In this document: piece by piece, positions 1 to 9,521 of the stretch
Position numbering within the stretch: the stretch's first letter is position 1
How the letters are laid out: each line of letters starts with the position of its first letter
Assembly (NCBI RefSeq): GCF_900116015.1
Contig: NZ_FOYH01000006.1
Location: forward strand, 124,001 to 188,000
Length of the DNA: 64,000 nucleotides
DNA from: Enterobacter sp. kpr-6
GTDB taxonomy: Bacteria > Pseudomonadota > Gammaproteobacteria > Enterobacterales > Enterobacteriaceae
Reading direction: 5' to 3'
Translations under genes and position numbers: made by a program
The notes under the pieces: model-generated
Databases searched by the model: none
What the model was told of the DNA's origin: nothing
Seen by the model: only the letters and a program-made list of their open reading frames with translations

Positions 1-391
1 GCATTACGCGATCCGGGTACCAGCCGCTGTGACGCATAAAGCGGCCGAGGAAATAGTTGCGGCGGGCAATGCTGTAAATGGCATCCGGCTGCGGAGAGGC
101 GAGAACGCTCTGGATGGCACGGGCAAGTTCAGGCGTCACGCGCTCGTCGGTGTCGATCATCAGAATATAATCGCCGGTGGCGTGGGCCTGCGCGCGCTGG
201 CGCTGAATGCCGTAACCCTGCCAGTCGGTATCGGTAAACACGTTGACACCCGCACGGCGGGCGATGTCCACGGTGTCGTCCTGGCTGCCTGAATCCAGCA
301 GGACGATTTCATCGGCGAAGGCGACAGACGCCAGGCAGTCCGGCAGCAGGTCTGCCGCATTTTTGGCGATCATCACCACTGACAGGCGCAT
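1..391 (-). CDS. waaE: LPS core glucosyltransferase WaaE (3' end cut off by window)
   Basis: Reading leftward from ATG at 391 gives [20 protein letters not shown], followed by a family GT2 nucleotide-sugar fold with LMIDTDERV (the DXD-type motif) near residue 80. The frame is open for 130 codons to the window edge, so about half of a roughly 250-residue protein is present. In Klebsiella and Serratia, WaaE adds a beta-1,4-glucose to heptose I of the LPS inner core at the cytoplasmic face of the inner membrane. The ATG overlaps the waaA stop by one base (TGATG), so the two genes are probably translationally coupled. E. coli K-12 has no equivalent here. Family assignment is strong. Substrate specificity is inferred from family and position beside waaA. 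Confidence 0.85.
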   Translation of the reverse strand, partial: MRLSVVMIAKNAADLLPDCLASVAFADEIVLLDSGSQDDTVDIARRAGVNVFTDTDWQGYGIQRQRAQAHATGDYILMIDTDERVTPELARAIQSVLASPQPDAIYSIARRNYFLGRFMRHSGWYPDRVM

Positions 392-1665
392 CAATGGCTC
401 CGCTGCGGCAGATAGGGTTGCAGAAGCTGCAATACGCGCGTCAGCGCACCCTGGTTCTGGTGCAGCACTTCCACCGCGTGACGGCCATACCACAGACGGT
501 AATCTTCGTCGGTCAGCAGGGTTGAAACCTCTTTCACCAGCGAGCTGGCGTCGGTGACCGTAATCAGCCCCTCTGCCTGTTGCAGCCGGAAGCAGATATC
601 TTTGAAATTAAACGTATGCGGGCCCATCAGTACCGGGATCGCGTGTGCCGCAGGTTCGAGCGGATTATGACCGCCGCGCTCCACAAGGCTGCCACCCACA
701 AAGGCCAGATCGGCAATGCCGTAAAGCAGCATGAGCTCGCCCATGGTGTCGCCAATCACCACCTGGGTGCTGCCTGACGGAATTTCACCCGTGCTGCGCA
801 TCGTGTAGCTGAAGCCCCCTTTTTGCACCAGGTCGCGGGCATCTTTGAAACGCTCGGGATGGCGGGGAACCAGGATCAGCAGCAGATTCGGGAAGGTTTC
901 GAGAAGCTGGCGGTGCGCCTGCAAAATAATGCTTTCTTCACCATCGTGGGTGCTGGTGGCAATCCACACCTGGCGGCGCGGTGCCCACTGGCGGCGCAGG
1001 GTAATCGCTTTCGCGGCCAGTTCCGGGGTAACAGAAATATCGAATTTCAAACTGCCGGTGACGGCAAGCTGGTTGCGCTTCAGGCCCAGTTTCAGGAAGC
1101 GCTCGGCATCTTCATCGTTTTGCGCGGCAATGAGCGTGATTTTACTCAGCAGGCGGCTCATGAATTTACCCAGTTTGCCGTAGCCTTTTGCAGAGCGCTC
1201 AGAGAGGCGCGCATTGGCAATCACCAGCGGAATTTTACGGGCGTGCAGCGCGGAAATCATATTCGGCCACAGTTCGGTTTCCATCACGATCACAAGCTTT
1301 GGCCGCACGGTGGCGAGAAAACGGTGCATCGCACAGGGTAAATCGTAAGGCAGGTAGACGTGCTGGACGTCTTTACCGAAGGCTGAGAGCGCGCGTTCGG
1401 AGCCGGTAGGCGTCATGGTAGTGACGGTGATTGGCAGCGACGGATAGCGATGGCGCAGCGCGCGTACCAGCGGGATCGCCGCCAGTGTTTCGCCCACCGA
1501 TACGGAATGCAGCAAAATACCATCCGGCTTCACTTTGTTACGACAATAGCCATAGCGTTCAGCCCAGCGTTTTCGATACGCGGGAGCCTTGCGGCTGCGA
1601 AGCAACAAACGCAGCCACACCAGCGGCTGGATCATGTAGAGCAGGGCGGTATACAACAATTCCAA
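391..1665 (-). CDS. waaA: Kdo transferase WaaA (KdtA)
   Basis: WaaA transfers two Kdo residues from CMP-Kdo to lipid IVA, the first committed inner-core step, at the inner membrane. The protein begins [19 protein letters not shown] (membrane anchor) and shows [35 protein letters not shown] and [16 protein letters not shown], all hallmarks of the family. The frame is open up to ATG 1698, but the family N-terminus starts at the TTG at 1665, with GGA upstream, giving 424 residues against 425 in E. coli. I chose TTG for that reason. It is the promoter-proximal gene of waaA-waaE and diverges from the glycosyltransferase on the other strand. Confidence 0.95.
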   Translation of the reverse strand: MELLYTALLYMIQPLVWLRLLLRSRKAPAYRKRWAERYGYCRNKVKPDGILLHSVSVGETLAAIPLVRALRHRYPSLPITVTTMTPTGSERALSAFGKDVQHVYLPYDLPCAMHRFLATVRPKLVIVMETELWPNMISALHARKIPLVIANARLSERSAKGYGKLGKFMSRLLSKITLIAAQNDEDAERFLKLGLKRNQLAVTGSLKFDISVTPELAAKAITLRRQWAPRRQVWIATSTHDGEESIILQAHRQLLETFPNLLLILVPRHPERFKDARDLVQKGGFSYTMRSTGEIPSGSTQVVIGDTMGELMLLYGIADLAFVGGSLVERGGHNPLEPAAHAIPVLMGPHTFNFKDICFRLQQAEGLITVTDASSLVKEVSTLLTDEDYRLWYGRHAVEVLHQNQGALTRVLQLLQPYLPQRSH

Positions 1666-1782
1666 GCGATTATCCGTTTTTTCAGTTTCGGCGGGCAAAT
1701 TCTAAGCATTAAACCGGGTTAAAGCTATCCTTTTGGCGTTTTTGGGTCGCCATTATACCTTCGTGACCCTAAAAAATAATCT

Positions 1783-1813
1783 TTGTCATGATAAAGGCCG
1801 CGCGGGCTATAAT
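1783..1813 (+). promoter_or_regulatory. Candidate sigma-70 promoter for the rightward core glycosyltransferase
   Basis: A perfect TATAAT lies at 1808-1813 with TTGTCA at 1783-1788, a spacing of 19 (longer than ideal). Transcription would begin near 1820. That excludes the upstream in-frame ATG at 1788 and supports the ATG at 1854. Confidence 0.5.
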
Positions 1814-1853
1814 TCTGCGTTTATTCTCAGGCGAGCCTGTTCACGGGAAGCGT

Positions 1854-2957
1854 ATGCATATTGTTCACACTGAAGCAGATGGCGGTAAGGGCGGTCAGCC
1901 GTTGCGTATCATTAATGAATCCTTAGGGATGATCCAGCGCGGCCATCAGGTGACCCTGCTTTGCCCGGAAAGCGCACCGCTGCACGCGATGGCGCAACAA
2001 GCCGGGCTGACGGTGGTGACCATGCCACTTAAGCGCAAAAACGTGCCCAATCTGCTTATGCTGCGCCGCTGGTTGCAGGCTAATCGCGACACCATCGACG
2101 TGATTAACAGCCATAACTCTGCCGATACCTGGCTGGTGGCGCTGGCTAATCTGACCCTGTCCCGCCCGGTGCCGTTAGTGCGCACCCGCCATGCATCCGG
2201 ACTGCCGCGCAATAACGCCAGCAGCCGCTGGCTGTTTCGTCGCGCCTGCGCGCACATAGTGACCACCGGGGAAGCGCTGCGTCATCAGATGGTGGCGATC
2301 GGCGTTCCGCTTGAGCAGACGACCTCTGTGCCAAGCGGTGTTGATACCGGGCGTTTTCACCCGGCAGACAAAACCGCAGCCCGTGCGCACTGTGGTTTGT
2401 CGCAGGATGATTTCTGGCTGGGCGTGGTGTCGCATCTGCGTCCAAACAAAGGTCACGGCGTGTTGCTGGAGGCGCTGGCGCAAATCGACAATCCGGCGGT
2501 AAAACTGGCGATTGTCGGCGAAGGACCGCATCGGGCGGCGCTGGAGCAGGATATCGTGCGTCTGGGTTTGCAGGAGCGGGTGGTGATGGCGGGGCATCAG
2601 GCCGATCCTGAGCGCTGGTTCCCGGCTTTTGATATTGCCTTAAGCCCGTCGCACGACATGGAAGGCGTACCGCAGGGCGTGTTGCAGTCGCTCGCCACGC
2701 GCATTGCCACCATTGCCACCGATGCAGGCGGCACGGGCGATGCGGTGATTAACGGTAAAACCGGGCTGCTGGTGGCTCAGCGTGATGTCACGGCGTTACG
2801 CGAGGCGATCATCACGCTGGTCAATGATGCGGCGCTGCGCGAACAGCTCGCGCAGCAGGGCTATGACTATTTGTGCGAACATCTGACGCGCGAATGTATG
2901 CTCGCGGCGATGGAAAAGGTCTTTTCCGACGCTATTCAGCGCAATACGTCGCGGTAA
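1854..2957 (+). CDS. GT4-family glycosyltransferase of the LPS core
   Basis: A 367-residue GT-B protein starting MHIVHTEADGGKGGQPLRI, where the GGxG loop after the first strand is the usual N-terminal sugar-nucleotide fold. The C-terminal half has VVSHLRPNKGHGVLLEAL, VGEGPHRAALE and SPSHDMEGVPQGVLQSLA, the acidic GT4 loop. The frame extends to 1788, but ATG 1854 fits the fold and the candidate promoter. It is the only rightward gene in an otherwise leftward core cluster, and its 3' end overlaps the convergent wabG-like gene by 22 bases. In Klebsiella a second galacturonic acid transferase, WabO, acts on heptose III of the same core. Position and family would allow that role, but I cannot tell it from other GT4 core transferases, so no symbol is given. 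Confidence 0.85.
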   Translation: MHIVHTEADGGKGGQPLRIINESLGMIQRGHQVTLLCPESAPLHAMAQQAGLTVVTMPLKRKNVPNLLMLRRWLQANRDTIDVINSHNSADTWLVALANLTLSRPVPLVRTRHASGLPRNNASSRWLFRRACAHIVTTGEALRHQMVAIGVPLEQTTSVPSGVDTGRFHPADKTAARAHCGLSQDDFWLGVVSHLRPNKGHGVLLEALAQIDNPAVKLAIVGEGPHRAALEQDIVRLGLQERVVMAGHQADPERWFPAFDIALSPSHDMEGVPQGVLQSLATRIATIATDAGGTGDAVINGKTGLLVAQRDVTALREAIITLVNDAALREQLAQQGYDYLCEHLTRECMLAAMEKVFSDAIQRNTSR

Positions 2958-4045
2958 AGCGCCTGTAATTCCTGTGCCATGCGGTCGAGCGTCCACGGCT
3001 CGGCGGTGGTGCGGGCATTCGCCTTGTAATCAACACCATCGCGGCGGCCCGAAAGCCATTCGCCAATCGCCTGACGGTAGCCGTGCACATCCAGCGCATC
3101 GCGCACCCAGCCGTTTTGCCCCTCCCGCACCCACTCTGCCGCGCCGCAGCCGGGACTTGTGAACAGCGGCAAGCCGCAGGCCAGCGCTTCGACGCAGACA
3201 TTCGGGAAGGGATCGTAAAGTGTCGGCAGGATCAGCGCATCCGCCGTGCCGTAAACCTCGCGAACATCCGCCACCGGTCCGAGAAACTTCACCCGATCGG
3301 CAACACCCAGCGTTTGCGCCAGTTTTTCAAATTTGCGGGCGTTTTTGTCGCGTCCTGCAATCAGCAGCCAGACGGTAGGATGCGCAGCAATAGCTGAAAT
3401 CGCCGTGGCGACGCCTTTGCGCACAAAACCGGAACCCACATAGGCCAGCACGGGCGCATCCTGCGGAATAGCAAGCGCTTCGCGCATCGACTGTTTGCGC
3501 ACGTCCGGGTGGAAATGGCGGGTATCGACGCCGTTATAAATCACGGTCAGCTTGTCACCGGCAAGACCAAAGCGCCGGGCGATATCGTCACGCACCATCG
3601 TTGAATTGCAGATCACTTTGCGCAGTGCCGGATGGGTAAACATCTGCTGTTCGGCCTGCAAAATATAACGGTGATACGGGCTGAACGCCTGCGACCAGCG
3701 CTTTAGCGGCGAGAGAATGCGGTCATACTGCTCAAGCCAGGTGGCGTGCACGCCGTCGCCTGCGCGGAAAATCGTCGCGCCAGGGATGCGCTCGTGACTC
3801 TGCACGATATCAAACTGCGGAAACAGTTTTGCGGCGGCGTCGGCAAAGCCGGCTTCGCGCGCTTTACGGTTACGAAACGGCGGATCGACGGTCAGCGTCT
3901 GCCAGCCTGTGGCGTTCTCCCACTGGCGGGCGATCAGCGTGACGTTCAGCGAGCTGTCGGCCGCCAGGGTGTTCAGCGCGCGGGAAACAAAACGTTCCGC
4001 GCCGCCGTTGGGGTTGTACGTCTGACGGACGATGGCCAGTTTCAT
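2936..4045 (-). CDS. wabG: WabG-like GT4 core glycosyltransferase
   Basis: A 369-residue GT-B protein: KLAIVRQTYNPNGGAERFVS at the N-terminus, then HERIPGATIFRAGDGVH, YVGSGFVRKGVATAI and the GT4 motif LPTLYDPFPNVCVEALACGLP. It resembles the WaaG/WabG group. Klebsiella WabG places galacturonic acid on heptose II, a modification that substitutes for the heptose phosphates of E. coli. The start ATG overlaps the waaQ stop by four bases, so the two are one transcription unit. The symbol rests on the WaaQ neighbour, the presence of waaE and remembered family resemblance. WaaG-type glucosyltransferase activity is the alternative. Confidence 0.7.
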   Translation of the reverse strand: MKLAIVRQTYNPNGGAERFVSRALNTLAADSSLNVTLIARQWENATGWQTLTVDPPFRNRKAREAGFADAAAKLFPQFDIVQSHERIPGATIFRAGDGVHATWLEQYDRILSPLKRWSQAFSPYHRYILQAEQQMFTHPALRKVICNSTMVRDDIARRFGLAGDKLTVIYNGVDTRHFHPDVRKQSMREALAIPQDAPVLAYVGSGFVRKGVATAISAIAAHPTVWLLIAGRDKNARKFEKLAQTLGVADRVKFLGPVADVREVYGTADALILPTLYDPFPNVCVEALACGLPLFTSPGCGAAEWVREGQNGWVRDALDVHGYRQAIGEWLSGRRDGVDYKANARTTAEPWTLDRMAQELQALYRDVLR

Positions 4046-5151
4046 GCAGGATTTTCCAGAAGTAGCGTGTCGATAGCGCCCAGCACATGCGCAGGCGTAA
4101 TGGCGGTGATGCAGTCCGATACGCCGCTGTCGCCGCAGCCTGCTTTACCGCAGGGCTGGCAGGTAAATCCGGCGGTGATCACCCGATGTGTGACACCCCA
4201 CGGGGCCCATTTGATCGCCCCGGTCGGGCCAAAAATCGCCACCGTCGGCGTGCCCACGGCGCTCGCCAGGTGCATCGGCATTGAATCGACGCCGAAGTAA
4301 AGGCGCGCGTGTTTCATCAGCGCCCCCAGCTCTTTGAGATTCAACTGACCGCTGAGATCAAACACCGGCTGCGTCAGCGCGGCGCGCAGTTGATCCATAT
4401 ACGCCGTTTCGTCTTTTGACGGCGCGGCAGAGAGAACAATCGGAATGCCCCGCGCGGCGAGGGTATCAATGGTGGCCGCGAGTTTGTCGATCTGCCAGGC
4501 CTTGAACATCCAGCGCGAAGTCGGGTGCACCAGCACGTAAGATTTGCTCGCCAGGCCAAAGCCTGCCAGCTTGTTTAAAACGGCGGTTTCCGCTTCATCG
4601 CCCGGCACAAACAGCGTGCGTTTGTCTTCAACCGACGCCGGATGGATGCCGATGCGCCGCAGCGCGTCGAGGTTTACTTCCACCATATGACGGCTGTTAT
4701 CCTGGATGGCGGGATAGAGCGTGGTGAACGATTTCACCCAGCGCCAGCGGGCGAGGCCGGTGCGTTTATCGGGCTTAAAGCCCACGGAAACGCGCGGTTT
4801 CAGTTTGCGGGCCAGACGCGCGCCGTGCCAGTGCTCGGTCAGGTTAATCAGCACGTCATAGTCGCGGGCTTTCAGGGAATCGACCAGCCCGCGATAAAGA
4901 CCGAACTGCTTAAGTAAACCCTGCTTGCGCCAGTTACGCCCGATGGTAAACACCTTGTCGATGAACGGGTGGCTGGTGAGCATCGCCTGGGTATCGTCAT
5001 AAACCAGCGCGTCCACTTCCACGCCCGGCCAGTTTTTCTTCAGCACGGTAAACAGCGGCGAGGTTAACAGCACGTCGCCGTGGTGACGAAGTTTGATGAT
5101 CAGTACCCGTTTCGGCGGGCGTTCTGCGGTGAAAAAGTCAGACATGGACAT
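4042..5151 (-). CDS. waaQ: LPS heptosyltransferase III WaaQ
   Basis: A 369-residue GT9 protein with RVLIIKLRHHGDVLLTSPLF at the N-terminus, VLVHPTSRWMFKAW in the middle and YFGVDSMPMHLASAVGTPTV near the C-terminus, the ADP-heptose binding signature. WaaQ adds the branching heptose III to heptose II. A CQPCGKAGCGDSGVSDC cysteine cluster near the C-terminus is typical of WaaQ and distinguishes it from WaaC and WaaF. The start at 5151 overlaps the waaC stop by 14 bases. An internal ATG at 5145 is an alternative start. Confidence 0.93.
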   Translation of the reverse strand: MSMSDFFTAERPPKRVLIIKLRHHGDVLLTSPLFTVLKKNWPGVEVDALVYDDTQAMLTSHPFIDKVFTIGRNWRKQGLLKQFGLYRGLVDSLKARDYDVLINLTEHWHGARLARKLKPRVSVGFKPDKRTGLARWRWVKSFTTLYPAIQDNSRHMVEVNLDALRRIGIHPASVEDKRTLFVPGDEAETAVLNKLAGFGLASKSYVLVHPTSRWMFKAWQIDKLAATIDTLAARGIPIVLSAAPSKDETAYMDQLRAALTQPVFDLSGQLNLKELGALMKHARLYFGVDSMPMHLASAVGTPTVAIFGPTGAIKWAPWGVTHRVITAGFTCQPCGKAGCGDSGVSDCITAITPAHVLGAIDTLLLENPA

Positions 5152-6115
5152 TCTCTGCTGCCAGCAAGGGCTGTAATTTTTCTAAAACCGCAGCGGCGGG
5201 AAGATCGCTTAACTGCGATGAATGTTCAGGGCGACAGACGACCTGATTCTTGCCATAACCGCCGATTAAGCCCGGATCGGTAGGACCATATAATGTGATA
5301 TTAGGCCGGTCGAGCGCGGCAGTCAGGTGGCTTAAACCGGTATCGACTGACACCACAAACGCGGCGCTGGCCAGCTCGCGCGCGACGTTTTCCAGACTCA
5401 TGCGCGGCAGCACCTCGACGTGATCATAGCCATCGGCCAGCCGTTTCGCGCGGGCCTCCTCGTGCGGCGCACCCCACGGGAGTTTGATGTGTAATCCCGA
5501 ATCCTTCAGCAAACCGATCAGCTCGCGCCAGTGCGACTCCGGCCAGTGCTTATCATCGCGGGTGGTGGCATGAAGGAAAACCGCATACGGAACGCCGGAC
5601 TGCGCTAAAAAATGCTGCGCGATGGCGTAATCGCCCTGCGCGTCCGGTCGGGTGTAGCCGAGGCTTTTGGCAAACAGTTCGCGGGTGCGCTCCACCGCAT
5701 GCTGCTGTTTGGCGATGGCGTGACGGCGGTTGTAAAACAGACTCGCCAGCGGCTCGCGCGCGCTGTGCCAGTCCATGCCGTGCTTCACGCCGTGTGCCAG
5801 ACGGGTGACCAGCGCGGCGCTTTTCACCAGCCCCTGCGCGTCGATCACGGCATCGTACTGTTGCGCATGCAGCGCCTCGCGGAAGGTGTTGCGCTCCGCT
5901 TTCACGGGGGCGGAAAACCACGCTTTGCGCCAGCGGCGAATGGCGACCGGGATCACCCTATCCACCGCCGGATGCCAGGAAGGGATCTGCGCAAAGCCTT
6001 CTTCCACTACCCAGTCAAAGCGAATGCCAGGGATCAGGCGCATGGCATCGGTTAAAGCGGGCAGGGTATGCAGCACATCGCCCATCGACGACGTTTTAAC
6101 GATCAGTACCCGCAT
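5138..6115 (-). CDS. waaC: LPS heptosyltransferase I WaaC
   Basis: A 325-residue GT9 protein starting MRVLIVKTSSMGDVLHTLPA, with FDWVVEEGFAQIPSWHPAVD, FLHATTRDDKHWPE and FVVSVDTGLSHLTAALDRP. WaaC adds the first heptose to Kdo. The N-terminal MRVLIVKTSSMGD is diagnostic against WaaF. It lies three bases downstream of waaF and continues the hldD-waaF-waaC order standard in enterobacteria. In E. coli waaL follows directly. Here waaQ follows instead, and the ligase is found 5 kb away. Confidence 0.97.
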   Translation of the reverse strand: MRVLIVKTSSMGDVLHTLPALTDAMRLIPGIRFDWVVEEGFAQIPSWHPAVDRVIPVAIRRWRKAWFSAPVKAERNTFREALHAQQYDAVIDAQGLVKSAALVTRLAHGVKHGMDWHSAREPLASLFYNRRHAIAKQQHAVERTRELFAKSLGYTRPDAQGDYAIAQHFLAQSGVPYAVFLHATTRDDKHWPESHWRELIGLLKDSGLHIKLPWGAPHEEARAKRLADGYDHVEVLPRMSLENVARELASAAFVVSVDTGLSHLTAALDRPNITLYGPTDPGLIGGYGKNQVVCRPEHSSQLSDLPAAAVLEKLQPLLAAENVHV

Positions 6116-6118
6116 CCG

Positions 6119-7165
6119 TTACCCTTCTTCCGCCAGCAGCAAATCGTTGAGTTCATTCAGAACGCGTTCCGGCGTGATGTCGATCAGGCTCTGATGATAG
6201 CCCTGATCGGCATCGCCTTTGCGCACTTTGTGATAGCCGGTGATCAGGCGAATCACCCGCGCTTTATGCGACAGCGGCGGGGTGAAGTCCGGGCTACTCG
6301 GGCCATACAGCGCGACCAGCGGGCGGTTGAGCGCGGCGGCGACATGCATCAAACCGGAGTCGTTGCTGACTACCGCTTTACAGGCGGCAATCAGGATCAC
6401 CGCCTGTTCGAGCTGCGTTTCACCGGCCAGATTGCGGCACCAGGCCTGCTGCTCGTTACTCAGCGCGGCGAGAATTTCATTGCCCGCTTCGTGATCTTTC
6501 GCGGAGCCAAACAGCACCACCTGATAACCTTCGTCGATCAGTTGTTTTGCCAGCTCAGCATAATGATAGTGCGGCCAGCGTTTAGCCGGGCCAAATTCAG
6601 CGCCAGGGCAAAAGCCGATGATCGGCCGTTCGGCGGAAATGCCAAACGCATCGCAGGTCTGGGCTTTCTCCGCCTCGCTCACCTGCAACTGCGGCCACAG
6701 CAGCGGCTGCGGGAGATCTTTCGCCGTCTGCATCGCGCCTTTGTCATAGGCCAGGGCGACATAGCGCTCGACCATCAGCGGCCACGCCTGTTTATCCAGC
6801 ACCCGCGCGTCGTTCAGCAGACCGTAGCGCATTTCGCCGCGCCAGCCGGTACGGTGCGGAATACTGGCAAAGAACGGCACCAGCGCAGATTTAAAGGAAT
6901 TTGGCAGGACATAAGCCCGGTCGTAGCGACGTTCGCGCAGGGTGTGTCCAAGTTTGCGACGCTCGCCAATTTCCAGCGCACCGTGCCCGAGCGGCATCGG
7001 GATCGCCTCGTTGACTTCCGGCATCCTGGAAAGCAGCGGACGGCACCACGCGGGTGCCATCACATCAATGATTGCCTGCGGAAAGCGCGCCCTGAGCGTG
7101 CGATAGAGACTTTGCGACATCATCATGTCGCCCACCCATGACGGGCCGACCACCAAAATTTTCAT
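6119..7165 (-). CDS. waaF: LPS heptosyltransferase II WaaF
   Basis: A 348-residue GT9 protein, the same length as E. coli WaaF. It starts KILVVGPSWVGDMMMSQSLY and contains FCPGAEFGPAKRWPHYHYAE and VSNDSGLMHVAAALNRPLVA. It transfers the second heptose from ADP-L-glycero-D-manno-heptose, which the adjacent hldD makes. The start codon is two bases downstream of the hldD stop, indicating one operon. Confidence 0.97.
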   Translation of the reverse strand: MKILVVGPSWVGDMMMSQSLYRTLRARFPQAIIDVMAPAWCRPLLSRMPEVNEAIPMPLGHGALEIGERRKLGHTLRERRYDRAYVLPNSFKSALVPFFASIPHRTGWRGEMRYGLLNDARVLDKQAWPLMVERYVALAYDKGAMQTAKDLPQPLLWPQLQVSEAEKAQTCDAFGISAERPIIGFCPGAEFGPAKRWPHYHYAELAKQLIDEGYQVVLFGSAKDHEAGNEILAALSNEQQAWCRNLAGETQLEQAVILIAACKAVVSNDSGLMHVAAALNRPLVALYGPSSPDFTPPLSHKARVIRLITGYHKVRKGDADQGYHQSLIDITPERVLNELNDLLLAEEG

Positions 7166-7167
7166 AC

Positions 7168-8100
7168 TTACGCGTCGCGGTTCAGCCAGGCCATATATTC
7201 CGTCACGCCTTCGGCAACGGTTTTGAATGGCTTGTCGTAGCCTGCGGCGCGCAGATTTGTCAGATCCGCCTGGGTAAATGCCTGATAGCGGCCTTTCAGT
7301 TTTTCCGGGAACGGAATGTACTCAATGCTGCCTTTTTTGTGGAACGCCAGGGTCGCATCGGCCACCGCCTGGAAGGATTCCGCACGGCCCGTACCGAGGT
7401 TAAAGATACCGGAGACGCCGTTTTCCCAGAACCACAGGTTCACTGCCGCCACGTCGCCCACGTAGACGAAATCGCGTTTGAAACCATCGCTGCCTTCAAA
7501 CAGCTTCGGCGTTTCGCCGTTGTTCAGTTGGGTGTTGAGATGGAACGCCACGCTCGCCATGCTGCCTTTGTGCCCTTCGCGCGGGCCGTAGACGTTAAAG
7601 TAACGGAAGCCGACGATCGGGGAATTCGCTTCCGGCAGGATCTGGCGAACGTATTCGTCGAACAGGAATTTCGAGTAGCCGTAGACGTTCAGCGGCTTTT
7701 CATATTCGCGGGATTCAATGAAGTCAGAGGTACGGCCGCCGTAGGTGGCAGCGGAGGAGGCATACAGGAACGGGATTTCGCGCTCCAGGCAGTAGTGCAG
7801 CACCTCTTTGGAATACTGATAGTTGTTATCCATCATGTATTTGCCGTCCCACTCGGTGGTGGTGGAGCACGCGCCTTCGTGGAAAATGGCGGCGATATCG
7901 CCAAATTCTTCGCCCGCCATCACCTGGATCAGGAAGTCTTCTTTATCCATGTAATCGGCGATGTCCAGATCCACCAGGTTGGCAAACTTAGTACCGTCTT
8001 TCAGGTTATCTACCACCAGGATGTCGGTAATGCCTTTGTCATTAAGCGCTTTAACGATGTTGCTGCCGATAAAGCCTGCGCCGCCGGTAACGATAATCAT
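7168..8100 (-). CDS. hldD: ADP-L-glycero-D-manno-heptose 6-epimerase HldD
   Basis: A 310-residue short-chain dehydrogenase/epimerase, matching E. coli length. The Rossmann motif is [15 protein letters not shown] at the N-terminus. The catalytic pair is in [14 protein letters not shown] (YxxxK), and [15 protein letters not shown] follows. It converts ADP-D-glycero- to ADP-L-glycero-manno-heptose, the donor for WaaC, WaaF and WaaQ. The frame is open to 8316, but ATG 8100 begins exactly at the dinucleotide fold and has AAGG about nine bases upstream. It is the first gene of the leftward core operon and diverges from kbl across a 215-base gap. In E. coli this gene is also heat-shock induced. I could not identify a convincing sigma-32 promoter here. 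Confidence 0.97.
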   Translation of the reverse strand: MIIVTGGAGFIGSNIVKALNDKGITDILVVDNLKDGTKFANLVDLDIADYMDKEDFLIQVMAGEEFGDIAAIFHEGACSTTTEWDGKYMMDNNYQYSKEVLHYCLEREIPFLYASSAATYGGRTSDFIESREYEKPLNVYGYSKFLFDEYVRQILPEANSPIVGFRYFNVYGPREGHKGSMASVAFHLNTQLNNGETPKLFEGSDGFKRDFVYVGDVAAVNLWFWENGVSGIFNLGTGRAESFQAVADATLAFHKKGSIEYIPFPEKLKGRYQAFTQADLTNLRAAGYDKPFKTVAEGVTEYMAWLNRDA

Positions 8101-8126
8101 AACTGTGACCTTTGAATTGTGGAGCT

Positions 8127-8141
8127 CTGAGACAATCTCAG
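8127..8141. other. Small palindrome in the hldD-kbl divergent region
   Basis: CTGAGA and TCTCAG flank a three-base loop. It lies 27 bases upstream of the hldD start, inside its leader. It may be a short hairpin or a protein site. The rest of the 8101-8315 gap shows a possible leftward -10 (TATGAT on the minus strand near 8160) and nothing else I recognise. Confidence 0.35.
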
Positions 8142-8315
8142 GCACGAATGCTTTTATCATACCATCACATTGCCGACCCTTCAGCCATTGACCGATAACC
8201 TTCAGGGGTACACGTGATTTATGCTGCAAAACAGAGAACTGATGATGCGTCATCTCGTATCCGCGTATAGCTTTGGGTAATATGTGCCGAAATTTGCCCA
8301 GTCTGGAGAATTGCA

Positions 8316-9512
8316 ATGCGTGGGGATTTTTATCAACAGTTATCGGATAACCTGGACACCGCCCGGGCGGAAGGGTTGTTTAAAGAAGAACGCATTATCA
8401 CTTCAGCCCAGCAGGCTGATATCACTGTGGCTGATGGTAGCCATGTTATTAACTTCTGCGCCAATAACTATCTGGGGCTGGCGAACCACCCTGAACTGAT
8501 TGCGGCGGCAAAAGCCGGGATGGATTCTCACGGTTTTGGTATGGCGTCGGTGCGCTTTATTTGCGGCACCCAGGACAGCCATAAAGCCCTTGAGAAAAAA
8601 CTCGCGGACTTCCTCGGTATGGAAGACGCCATTCTCTATTCCTCCTGCTTCGACGCCAACGGCGGCCTGTTTGAAACGCTGCTGGGTGCGGAAGACGCCA
8701 TTATCTCTGATGCGCTGAACCACGCCTCCATCATTGATGGCGTGCGCCTGTGTAAAGCAAAACGCTTCCGTTACGCCAATAACGATATGCAGGAGCTGGA
8801 AGCACGGCTGAAAGAAGCCCGCGACGGCGGCGCGCGACATGTGCTGATCGCCACCGACGGCGTGTTCTCCATGGATGGCGTGATCGCCAACCTTAAGGGC
8901 GTGTGCGATCTGGCGGATAAATATGACGCGCTGGTGATGGTCGATGACTCTCACGCTGTCGGTTTTGTCGGTGAGAATGGCCGAGGCTCCCATGAATACT
9001 GCGATGTGATGGGCCGCGTCGATATCATCACCGGTACGCTGGGCAAAGCGCTCGGCGGCGCATCTGGCGGCTATACGGCGGCCCGCAAAGAGGTAGTTGA
9101 GTGGCTGCGCCAACGCTCACGCCCGTATCTGTTCTCCAACTCGCTGGCCCCGGCCATTGTCTCCGCTTCCACAAAAGTGCTGGAGATGGTTGCTTCCGGC
9201 GGTGAACTGCGCGATCGCCTGTGGGCCAACGCGCGCCTGTTCCGCGAAAAAATGACGGCGGCGGGCTTTACGCTGGCCGGTGCCGATCACGCCATTATCC
9301 CGGTGATGCTGGGCGATGCGGTCATCGCGCAAAACTTTGCCCGCGAGTTGCAAAAAGAGGGCATTTACGTCACCGGATTCTTCTTCCCGGTGGTGCCAAA
9401 AGGCCAGGCGCGTATTCGCACCCAGATGTCGGCGGCGCATACCCCTGAGCAAATTGAACGTGCGGTGGAAGCCTTCACCCGCATTGGTAAAAAACTGGGC
9501 GTGATTGCCTGA
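8316..9512 (+). CDS. kbl: Glycine C-acetyltransferase (2-amino-3-ketobutyrate CoA ligase)
   Basis: A 398-residue PLP enzyme of the alpha-oxoamine synthase family. Motifs are [16 protein letters not shown] near residue 45, [15 protein letters not shown] and [16 protein letters not shown], and the PLP lysine is in [15 protein letters not shown]. Kbl cleaves 2-amino-3-oxobutyrate with CoA to glycine and acetyl-CoA, the second step of threonine breakdown. GGAG lies seven bases before the ATG. It is followed after nine bases by tdh, the first enzyme of the pathway, as in E. coli. The PLP lysine and substrate loop appear intact. Confidence 0.97.
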   Translation: MRGDFYQQLSDNLDTARAEGLFKEERIITSAQQADITVADGSHVINFCANNYLGLANHPELIAAAKAGMDSHGFGMASVRFICGTQDSHKALEKKLADFLGMEDAILYSSCFDANGGLFETLLGAEDAIISDALNHASIIDGVRLCKAKRFRYANNDMQELEARLKEARDGGARHVLIATDGVFSMDGVIANLKGVCDLADKYDALVMVDDSHAVGFVGENGRGSHEYCDVMGRVDIITGTLGKALGGASGGYTAARKEVVEWLRQRSRPYLFSNSLAPAIVSASTKVLEMVASGGELRDRLWANARLFREKMTAAGFTLAGADHAIIPVMLGDAVIAQNFARELQKEGIYVTGFFFPVVPKGQARIRTQMSAAHTPEQIERAVEAFTRIGKKLGVIA

Positions 9513-9521
9513 GGACGTACA

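Noticed and set aside
6068-7141. A 357-codon rightward frame
   Set aside because: Antisense shadow of waaF.
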